DNA of 64,000 nt from a candidate division CSSED10-310 bacterium (GTDB taxonomy: Bacteria; CSSED10-310; JAFGJC01), in contig JAFGLW010000006.1 of NCBI GenBank assembly GCA_016927905.1, forward strand, positions 1 to 64,000. Reading direction: 5' to 3'. Below, piece after piece: positions 54,961 through 64,000 of the stretch. Numbering within the stretch: the stretch's first letter is position 1; each line of letters starts with the position of its first letter. The position numbers were made by a program, and so were the translations under genes. The notes beneath the pieces were generated by a model. The model ran no database searches. It saw nothing but the letters and a program-made list of their open reading frames with translations, and had not been told where the DNA came from.

Positions 54961-57534
54961 TCAGCTCGGTTTGATCCTGACCAAAACCAACGTGACATCA
55001 TCCAGCATGGGTTGATTCTTTCGGAATCGCTCCAGTTCATCGAAGATGGTTTTGCGGATCAGATGCACCGGTTGATCGGCCAGACTTCTGATCAGCCGTT
55101 CAAACCGGTGAAATCCAAACAGTTCACCGCCGGGATTAATGGTTTCGATGATCCCGTCGGTATAAAAAACGATCAGATCCCCTGGATGCAGTTTCCGGGT
55201 TCGGATCTGGACCTGTATATTCCTGCGGACACCCAGGGGATAGGCAATGGATTCGGGTTCATCGAGCCGGTCAAGTTCCCTGCAGTAAACATATGGGAAA
55301 TGATGTCCTGCGGAAGCGAAGGAAAATGCGTCGCCGCCTGGAGAAAACACAGCGTAAAGGAAGGTCATCAGCATTTTCTGCTTCATGGAATCACAGACCA
55401 TGGCGTTGAGCGAACCGATCACTTCCGGTATGGCGGGCGAAACCCGGATCTGATTCAACAGGCAGCTTTTCGCCATCGACATGAGAAGTCCTGCACCCAT
55501 ACCATGTCCGGAAACATCTCCGATGGCAATACCGAAAGCGTCATCGGGCAGGTTGAAGTAATCGAAATAATCTCCCCCAACCTCCTCCGCGGAACGGCAA
55601 ACCCCGGTCACTTCGAGAATGCGATGAGTCGGATCGGTAACGGGCAGGAGGGAATTCTGGATCATCCGAGCCGTTTCAAATTCGTTCTGCAGCCGGTCCT
55701 GTTTCAGCTTTTCGACCAGATACCGCTCCCGTTCCGTCTGGAACGATTTCAGGTTGGAGGCCATGGCGTTGAAATCGGCTGCCAGTTCGCCCAGCTCGTC
55801 CTGGCTGATAACGGGGATCCGGTAATCCAGATCCCCGCTCTTGAGGTGGGTAGTTCCCCGCTTGATCACGGACAGGCCGTTGCTGATTTTGCGGCTGATC
55901 AGATGACTGATGATCAGGGACAGGAGAATCAATCCGGTCAGCAAACCGCCGGTAATCGACAGAAAAGCAAAAACGGCAAGATTCAGGATGTTGACGGATT
56001 GGAGTTCCGCCGAGGGCATCGGTTCGCTGTCCTGAATGAACACATTGTCGTCCAGCTTTATGGTGGCGATCAGCTTCTTGAGCGCGTTGGTTTTGACCAG
56101 GCTCTGAGCCATGGTTTCACGGGAAGCGATCACTTCGATGGTGGCGTAAGGTTTCGGAGCGAAACGGGAATGATCCTCAGGCAGCTGATCCTGAAACGAG
56201 GTGATCAGGATCGCCCCGATAGGCATCCGGAATACCCGGGGTTCTTCGTCGATCGAATAGGTCAGGATGCGGTTCCGGGGAGAACGGCTCTGGGTAAACG
56301 GCAGAAAACTCCAGTCCAGCCCGGGTGTCAGCTTCAGATCCAATCCGATGATTTCCCGCGTATATTCCAGAACCGTTCGGTCGATCCGATAGGCAATAGT
56401 GGCGCCGGACCCGTTCGCCATTCTGTAGAATCCCGCAATCCACAACTCCCAGTCCGGTTCTTCGACCAGCAGGAATTCGATGTCATACGCGTTGCCGTTC
56501 TCCAGTTTTTCCAGAATCAATACCGGCGGATCACTCCATTCCTGGACGCTTCCATCGGCGAACTTCACCGCACCGACCCGGTAAAACGGTGACGGCCCCG
56601 GCGCTTCCCGGCTGATGCCGTGAGCGGTTTCATAAAGGCGGAAAGCCTGATCCCGGGCCTGGGTGCCGATTTGAAACAGGAGCCGCTTGGCGGTCGCCGC
56701 CTGGTAGCCGCCGATCAGAAAAATCAGGCTGGTCAGACTCATCATCAACAACAAGCTGGTCGGCACCAGGAAATTCAGCAGGAATGCCCAGCGGAGCCGG
56801 GATCGGATTCGACGGGGCTTGAAAGGCAGCATCAGTGCGAACAGAATCAGCGCCCATGCGGCTGCGCGGACAAGATTGAATCCCAGGCTGTAGATCATGA
56901 CCGGCACAAATGACCAGGAGAAGTGCGGCACGGAATCAAAAGTCAATCCCGGAACGGCAAAAAGATGAAGCAGCAAGAGCAATCCGAACGATCCGGCGGC
57001 AGCCCGGTAAACCTGCCCGCTGGATAATTTCCGTATCCACAGAAGCGGCAACTGGCTGACCAGGAGCAGGAATGTGAGAATCCCCGAATGGGGGTTGCCG
57101 GTCAGAGCGGCGACCAGGCATACGACCCCAAACCATACCTTCCCTGTCAACGATCGGTCTGCCTGAATGGACCGGAAAATCGACCACCCGCAGAACACGG
57201 CTGCCGGAATGCCCACGCCCACCGATATCCAATCCACCAGAAGAAACTGGGGCACCCGGATCCGCAACACCTCCGCTGTCACCATAAGAAATCCGGCTGT
57301 CATGGGCAGAGATCCCGCCAATCCCACCCTTTCGATCCGGGATTCCAGGAATGTCACGACATAGATCACGCACGCCGTTCCCAGGATCGCCAACAGGTTT
57401 TGAACCGAACCGGTCCAGTTCCACAGAACGGCCGCTTCGATCAGGCTGAAGAAGGCTAAACCCAGAACCGCAGCGATGTATAAATCCATTTGTTTCGTGG
57501 CAGAAGGGTTGAATTTTCCGGGTTTGAGATTCAC
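54961..57534 (-). CDS. Membrane HAMP / SpoIIE-type protein phosphatase
   Basis: 857 residues starting at GTG 57534, overlapping the STAS gene stop as GTGA. Six to seven N-terminal membrane helices (about 18-240) are followed by another helix near 265, an extracytoplasmic segment (about 295-510) and a helix near 525. A HAMP domain (about 545-600, SGDLDYRIPVISQDELGELAADFN) and a SpoIIE PP2C domain (about 640-857) follow. The phosphatase has GGDYFDYFNLP, IGDVSGHGMGAGLLMSM, FASAGHHFPYV, GDLIVFYTDGIIE and DDVTLVLVRI, giving the expected metal Asp residues. It is a signal-sensing phosphatase facing outward. Target: probably one of the two STAS proteins. Confidence 0.92.
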   Translation of the reverse strand: MNLKPGKFNPSATKQMDLYIAAVLGLAFFSLIEAAVLWNWTGSVQNLLAILGTACVIYVVTFLESRIERVGLAGSLPMTAGFLMVTAEVLRIRVPQFLLVDWISVGVGIPAAVFCGWSIFRSIQADRSLTGKVWFGVVCLVAALTGNPHSGILTFLLLVSQLPLLWIRKLSSGQVYRAAAGSFGLLLLLHLFAVPGLTFDSVPHFSWSFVPVMIYSLGFNLVRAAAWALILFALMLPFKPRRIRSRLRWAFLLNFLVPTSLLLMMSLTSLIFLIGGYQAATAKRLLFQIGTQARDQAFRLYETAHGISREAPGPSPFYRVGAVKFADGSVQEWSDPPVLILEKLENGNAYDIEFLLVEEPDWELWIAGFYRMANGSGATIAYRIDRTVLEYTREIIGLDLKLTPGLDWSFLPFTQSRSPRNRILTYSIDEEPRVFRMPIGAILITSFQDQLPEDHSRFAPKPYATIEVIASRETMAQSLVKTNALKKLIATIKLDDNVFIQDSEPMPSAELQSVNILNLAVFAFLSITGGLLTGLILLSLIISHLISRKISNGLSVIKRGTTHLKSGDLDYRIPVISQDELGELAADFNAMASNLKSFQTERERYLVEKLKQDRLQNEFETARMIQNSLLPVTDPTHRILEVTGVCRSAEEVGGDYFDYFNLPDDAFGIAIGDVSGHGMGAGLLMSMAKSCLLNQIRVSPAIPEVIGSLNAMVCDSMKQKMLMTFLYAVFSPGGDAFSFASAGHHFPYVYCRELDRLDEPESIAYPLGVRRNIQVQIRTRKLHPGDLIVFYTDGIIETINPGGELFGFHRFERLIRSLADQPVHLIRKTIFDELERFRKNQPMLDDVTLVLVRIKPS

Positions 57535-57881
57535 ATCTTTTTAATTTCGTCCAAAGCGGTCAGTTCATCGGGAAAGGCACCGGCATACTGCAGCAGGCCC
57601 ATTATCCGAAATGTCTTGGCGATGGTCGAAGTCAGGTTTGTGAACACGAGTTTCCCATCCGATTCAAGAACCCGTTCGATCAGTTCGATCAGTATGGAAA
57701 CGCCGATAGAATTCACGATCGGGGATTTTTCGAGGTTCAGAATGAAATTCCTGCATCCGGATTCCAGTAACCGGCAGCACTCCTCGGAAATTTTTTCTCC
57801 GCCCAGATTGTTGATATACCCGTCGGACCGAATGACAGCGTAATCGCCGGTGTGTTCGATATCGATATTAAACTGATTCAT
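57531..57881 (-). CDS. STAS-domain anti-anti-sigma factor
   Basis: 116 residues of a single STAS domain. SpoIIAA-type proteins bind the anti-sigma kinase when unphosphorylated. The conserved phospho-site region reads SPIVNSIGVSILIEL, keeping a Ser where the family has DSSGL, but with NSI instead of DSS. It therefore keeps the likely phospho-acceptor but has an altered first acidic residue. The GTG of the downstream phosphatase overlaps its stop. Its start overlaps the upstream HATPase gene by 14 bp, so all four genes are translationally linked. Confidence 0.9.
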   Translation of the reverse strand: MNQFNIDIEHTGDYAVIRSDGYINNLGGEKISEECCRLLESGCRNFILNLEKSPIVNSIGVSILIELIERVLESDGKLVFTNLTSTIAKTFRIMGLLQYAGAFPDELTALDEIKKM

Positions 57882-58326
57882 TCAACGCTTCCTTTCGATA
57901 AGCATCGGCGTATTTCACCATTCTGACGACTGTTCCGTTTCGGTTGGACACGATATCCACCTCGTCCATCAGGTGTTTCATCAATTTAAGACCCCATCCG
58001 CGTTTCCGTACATTTTTAAACAGTTTGTTCTCTATTTTCGGATCTTCAACAAGCGCGGGATCGAATCCTTTGCCATGATCCACGATCTCCACCGTCAGTT
58101 TGCATGGTCCCACCTTGAAGACCAGCAGGATCCGGCAGTCTGCGCTTCGGGAGTGTTCAAACGCATTCATACACGCCTCGATAATGGCATGTTTGACCTC
58201 ATCGACCTGGTCGCCGGTGAACGGGATGAACCGGCTGAGGGATTCCACGGTCTTGGTGACTGCCAGTTCCATGTCGGGAATCATGGGAACGGTTAACATG
58301 ATCTCCTTGATTTCTTGAACCGTCAT
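57868..58326 (-). CDS. Anti-sigma-factor-type HATPase kinase (RsbW-like)
   Basis: 152 residues. It is a GHKL ATP-binding kinase of the RsbW/SpoIIAB group, which phosphorylates STAS partners and binds sigma factors. The N box is EVKHAIIEACMNAFEHS near 42, G1 is VDHGKGFDP near 85 and G2 is KRGWGLKLMKHLMD near 110 (Trp where Leu is more usual). The start ATG at 58326 has AGGA upstream, with a good extended -10 promoter 24 nt before. It heads the five-gene run HATPase-STAS-SpoIIE-SpoIIE-channel. No sigma factor is in the window, so its target is unknown. Confidence 0.9.
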   Translation of the reverse strand: MTVQEIKEIMLTVPMIPDMELAVTKTVESLSRFIPFTGDQVDEVKHAIIEACMNAFEHSRSADCRILLVFKVGPCKLTVEIVDHGKGFDPALVEDPKIENKLFKNVRKRGWGLKLMKHLMDEVDIVSNRNGTVVRMVKYADAYRKEALNESV

Positions 58327-58349
58327 TCGTGTCCTCGGCTTTCACCTCG

Positions 58350-58379
58350 AGAATACCAGAACCAAACCGGAACCTGCAA
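58350..58379 (-). promoter_or_regulatory. Predicted promoter of the minus-strand partner-switch operon
   Basis: On the minus strand TTGCAG (58379-58374), 18 bp, extended -10 TGG-TATTCT (-10 at 58355-58350). The leader is about 17 nt. Confidence 0.5.
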
Positions 58380-58590
58380 CCGACTCCGATCAGCAGGAAA
58401 CAGGTTTCCCGCCGGTCGGGACCGGATCGTGGAATTCAATCTGCCGGGATTTTCCTGTCGGGGCCGGAACAAACTACAATCTCCCGGATCTTTGACAAAT
58501 CGGGGAAAATCCGTCACTCTGAATCAGCCTGATTATCGGATTTCTCGGCGGATATGACCGGAAAAAATGGAAACGGGGAGGATATGATCG

Positions 58591-58926
58591 ATGAAAATTA
58601 AAAACAGGGAACGGAACGGCGTGACGATTCTGGATATCTCCGGCGAAATTACCATCGGCCAGGGCGATGTTGAACTCAGGAAAGAAATCAACGATCTCAT
58701 CGACAAGGATATCCGTAAGATTCTCCTGAACCTGACCAGGGTCAGTTTCATCGATTCGTCGGGAATCGGCGAAATTGTCCGAAGCATGACGACCATTCAA
58801 AAGCATAACGGACACCTCAAACTTCTGGGCCTGGAAGCCAAGGTCCGGGATTTGTTCACCATCACCCGGTTGATCACCGTATTTGAGACATTTGAGAATG
58901 AGAAGGAGGCTGTTGACAGCTTTTAA
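58591..58926 (+). CDS. STAS-domain anti-anti-sigma factor
   Basis: 111 residues, a single STAS domain of the SpoIIAA/RsbV type. The canonical phospho-site is intact: VSFIDSSGIGEIVRSM (Ser in DSSG, near 57). The start ATG has GGGGAGGAT about 7 nt upstream. It is divergent from the minus-strand partner-switch operon across a 264-bp gap. A TTGACA (58492-58497) with a poor -10 is the only promoter candidate seen there. The HATPase gene follows 24 bp downstream, forming a standard antagonist/kinase pair. Confidence 0.94.
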   Translation: MKIKNRERNGVTILDISGEITIGQGDVELRKEINDLIDKDIRKILLNLTRVSFIDSSGIGEIVRSMTTIQKHNGHLKLLGLEAKVRDLFTITRLITVFETFENEKEAVDSF

Positions 58927-58950
58927 GAGCCCGTCATTTTTGTCGCTTTC

Positions 58951-59424
58951 ATGAACCCGCAAAAAAAATCCCGGGAGCCTTTATCCGAAAACGATTGCGA
59001 TTTTAACGTGGAGCTGAATGTGCCATCGGAAATGGATATCATTCCGCTGGTGGTCGACCTGGGAACAGCTATGATGAAACTGAGAGGTTATCCAGGCCGC
59101 GACCGGGATACCATCCGTCTGGCCATTCACGAAACCCTGGTGAATGCGATTCAGCACGGCGGTTCAACGAAACCGGATTCGAGGATCAGAATCCGGTTTT
59201 ATTTCAAGAGATCCAGTTTCTATACCGATATCGAAGATGAGGGAGCCGGATTCGATCCAGATTCGCTGGCGGATCCGACCTGTCCCGAAAATCTCATGAA
59301 ACCCGGGGGCAGGGGTATCTTTCTGGTACGGAATCTGACCGAGAATTTTAAGATCACCTGCCTGCCCAAGCGGGGCGTCCGGGTGACATTCAGCCTGGGC
59401 AGAAAAAGCGAAGACGAAAAATAG
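58951..59424 (+). CDS. Serine kinase of the RsbW/HATPase anti-sigma type
   Basis: 157 residues. It has the GHKL motifs: N box IRLAIHETLVNAIQHGG near 52, G1 EDEGAGFDPDSL near 88, and G2 KPGGRGIFLVRNL near 113. The pair with the upstream STAS gene is the normal arrangement of a partner switch. There is no Shine-Dalgarno; TTGACA (58913-58918) and CATTTT (58935-58940) lie just before the ATG, inside the STAS gene end, so it may have its own leaderless start in addition to read-through. Its gene end is 14 bp from the convergent radical SAM gene. Which sigma factor it holds is unknown. Confidence 0.92.
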   Translation: MNPQKKSREPLSENDCDFNVELNVPSEMDIIPLVVDLGTAMMKLRGYPGRDRDTIRLAIHETLVNAIQHGGSTKPDSRIRIRFYFKRSSFYTDIEDEGAGFDPDSLADPTCPENLMKPGGRGIFLVRNLTENFKITCLPKRGVRVTFSLGRKSEDEK

Positions 59425-59438
59425 CGAATCCGGCGGTC

Positions 59439-60779
59439 TCAATCCGGTTGATCCCCGACTTTGAAATCTCGCCATAACACCGGTGATCCCGCCGATTCGA
59501 ACCAATCGATACCCTCGCATACCATATCCAGTTTCAACCGGTAATCACCCGATCGGATCGTGCCGGGAAGCTCCAGAACAAGATCAGTTTCGGCGCCGCC
59601 GGGCAGCGGCCGGTCCAAAGATGCCCGAGCATAATCACGCTCCAGCATCCGGCCCGTCGTGTCATGCAGCTGAGCGCCCAGCCGGACAAACCGGCGCCCG
59701 TGCCGGGTGGCGGGATGCCATAACGCACCGCCCGTATTCCGCACAGTAACCCGAATTCCAGCTGGCTGGCCGGCAGCGGAACGTATGCAGCGTTCCCGGA
59801 CCCGGATCCGGGCGCGGTACCGCTTCCCGCGAATCGCGTTGCCGATCTGGCTGGTGTCCCAGATCTCTTGGCAGATCCTCTTCCAGGACCGGGTTCCGGG
59901 CTGGTAGCGCCTGGATGCCGCATCGGCCGGATGATCGGTGATTTCCCATGTGAGACGGTCCACGCCGATGGCGGTCGCCGCTTTCCGGGCGGCGTTCATC
60001 CGCCTGCGGGAATCGTTCCATCGGAACAGGATATACCGCCAGTTGATCACCGGAATATCGCTCCCGGAATTATCCCGGATTTCGACGAAATTACCCATGA
60101 TGCGGTATACCCGGTCATAATTCCCGCCACGCCGGTAACGGGAATATGATTCCTGATCGGTTCCGTCAACCGAAAAAGTAATCTCGTCCAGTCCACACGC
60201 CACCAGACGGAGGATTTTGTCGGGAGTCAGAAGCAGACCGTTTGTACTGGTGTAAACATATACCTGCGGGAATTTCATTTTAATGTATTCAATCATCGCG
60301 ACTGCATCCGGATGGACGAACGGATCACCGTAATTGAACAGGTCCAGACGGATCAGATCCGGTCCACTCCGATCGATCAGTGATTTGTAATCGTCCAGTG
60401 CAAACATGGGTGTGCGTCGTGTTTTTACAATTCCCGATTCCCGGCCGCAGACGGATTTATAACATGAAATATTGCACAGAACCGTCGGTTCGAAAAAAAT
60501 TCTGGGCAGCACCCGCTGCACAACCGGCCGGTGCGGAATCGGTTCTCCCGGACTCAGCAGGCGCTTTAACCCGCAATTCAGGCAGAAATCGGAATACCCG
60601 CGGTTCAACCCGCTTCGTATCGACTGTACCCGGTCGGAATTCCAGATGTCCAGGATATCCTGATCCCCGAGATTGCCCAGTGGCCGCTCACCGTACGGAT
60701 CTGCGCAGCCGCATACAACCGTTCCGTCACACAGCACCACCAGCATGTCGAATATCCAGTGGCATGTGAACCGCTTCAT
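59439..60779 (-). CDS. Unusual radical SAM protein with SPASM-like N-terminus and beta-sandwich C-terminus
   Basis: 446 residues from the ATG at 60779; a longer reading would cross its promoter. An N-terminal Cys-rich region (Cys at 6, 17, 23, 25, 66, 69; LCDGTVVCGCADPYGERPLGN) has the look of a SPASM motif, but it precedes the core, the reverse of the normal order. The radical SAM core begins near 97 with Cys102, 106, 111 (CNISCYKSVC), which is CX3CX4C, not the usual CX3CX2C. Core features follow: RLDLFNYGDPFVHPD near 150 and YTSTNGLLLTPDK. The C-terminal 110 residues are a beta-sandwich (GALWHPATRHGRRFVRLGAQLHD, GDYRLKLDM) similar to those seen in sugar-modifying proteins. The substrate is unknown. 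It faces the M14 peptidase divergently. Confidence 0.85.
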   Translation of the reverse strand: MKRFTCHWIFDMLVVLCDGTVVCGCADPYGERPLGNLGDQDILDIWNSDRVQSIRSGLNRGYSDFCLNCGLKRLLSPGEPIPHRPVVQRVLPRIFFEPTVLCNISCYKSVCGRESGIVKTRRTPMFALDDYKSLIDRSGPDLIRLDLFNYGDPFVHPDAVAMIEYIKMKFPQVYVYTSTNGLLLTPDKILRLVACGLDEITFSVDGTDQESYSRYRRGGNYDRVYRIMGNFVEIRDNSGSDIPVINWRYILFRWNDSRRRMNAARKAATAIGVDRLTWEITDHPADAASRRYQPGTRSWKRICQEIWDTSQIGNAIRGKRYRARIRVRERCIRSAAGQPAGIRVTVRNTGGALWHPATRHGRRFVRLGAQLHDTTGRMLERDYARASLDRPLPGGAETDLVLELPGTIRSGDYRLKLDMVCEGIDWFESAGSPVLWRDFKVGDQPD

Positions 60780-60788
60780 CAAACAAGA

Positions 60789-60817
60789 AGTTAATCCATC
60801 CGGCTCTACCGGGTCAA
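60789..60817 (-). promoter_or_regulatory. Predicted promoter of the radical SAM gene
   Basis: On the minus strand TTGACC (60817-60812), 17 bp, TTAACT (60794-60789). The predicted start is about 3 nt before the ATG at 60779, another leaderless-type arrangement. Confidence 0.55.
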
Positions 60818-60955
60818 AGAATTTTGATCGTAAATACCCCGATATTCCGGATTCCGCCGGAGCAGGGATATTGGCTTGAAAATTGCTGTTATCAAACAGG
60901 GCGGTTGTCGCCAATTGTCTTCGGAGCTCTTGGGAACCGGATGAAAGGATATCGG

Positions 60956-64000
<3,045 letters not shown>

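Noticed and set aside
55012-56592. Plus-strand reading frame of 526 codons opposite the HAMP-SpoIIE phosphatase
   Set aside because: The minus strand has HAMP and PP2C motifs in the expected order; the plus reading has none.

Overview
The window reads as a chromosomal segment of a free-living, diderm, probably anaerobic or microaerophilic bacterium with mid-range to fairly high GC (judged by eye, not counted). Evidence for an outer membrane and a complex envelope is an RlpA-like protein, lipoproteins, a TonB C-terminal domain, a type IV pilus/type II secretion ATPase and an exopolysaccharide cluster. Class II (B12-dependent) ribonucleotide reductase and selA fit a low-oxygen lifestyle. Long Thr-Pro linkers in surface proteins, a kinase with a TonB domain and many SpoIIE/STAS/HATPase regulators recall under-sampled phyla or deltaproteobacterial-type lineages. 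I cannot place it to phylum from sequence reading alone. No rRNA, tRNA, CRISPR array, intact insertion sequence or prophage was seen.

Layout: 1-4784 is the 5' part of a large secreted RHS-repeat protein on the minus strand, which runs off the left edge. 5117-11945 is a plus-strand housekeeping run (lipoprotein, fbp, greA, then dut-MBL hydrolase-purB-purF), interrupted by one minus-strand SH3 protein. 11958-18529 is a minus-strand polysaccharide and cell-wall operon (unknown exported protein, amidase, two GT4 glycosyltransferases, a polyprenyl-phosphate sugar-1-phosphate transferase). 18670-20623 is a DUF47-PiT phosphate transport pair. 20671-24758 holds two small unknown genes and a 1017-residue pseudo-receiver/Ser-Thr kinase/TonB fusion. 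24974-33655 carries mtnA, selA, a GAF/HD-GYP protein, fabF with a TPR gene, khpA, a small exported protein and an ATP-grasp-like protein. 33956-37645 encodes a very large PA14-PA14-GT39 membrane protein. 37604-43743 is a tight minus-strand operon pilB-fusA-aroC-aroB. 43963-48400 contains an unknown 872-residue multi-winged-helix protein, a DUF3109 protein and a DHH phosphoesterase. 48382-53175 holds nrdJ, rlpA, pyrK and a potassium channel. 53189-59424 is a divergent pair of partner-switching modules (two phosphatases, two STAS proteins, two anti-sigma-type kinases). 59439 to the end holds an unusual radical SAM protein and a secreted M14 carboxypeptidase that ends in an artefact-like poly-C tract.

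Regulation: most intergenic regions contain good sigma-70-like promoters (TTGACN, 16-19 bp, TAnnnT), and several have a TGG-TAT extended -10. Most genes have a clear Shine-Dalgarno sequence, but at least five lack one and instead have the -10 box 6-12 nt before the start codon, suggesting leaderless mRNAs. The nrdJ promoter contains a 13/16 match to the NrdR box.

Strongest leads for new biology are the multi-winged-helix protein with its DUF3109 neighbour, the double partner-switch cluster, the receiver-less kinase-TonB fusion, the chorismate synthase with substituted active-site residues, the radical SAM protein with a CX3CX4C motif and an N-terminal SPASM-like region, the PA14-GT39 fusion, and the structured leader at 33748-33857.
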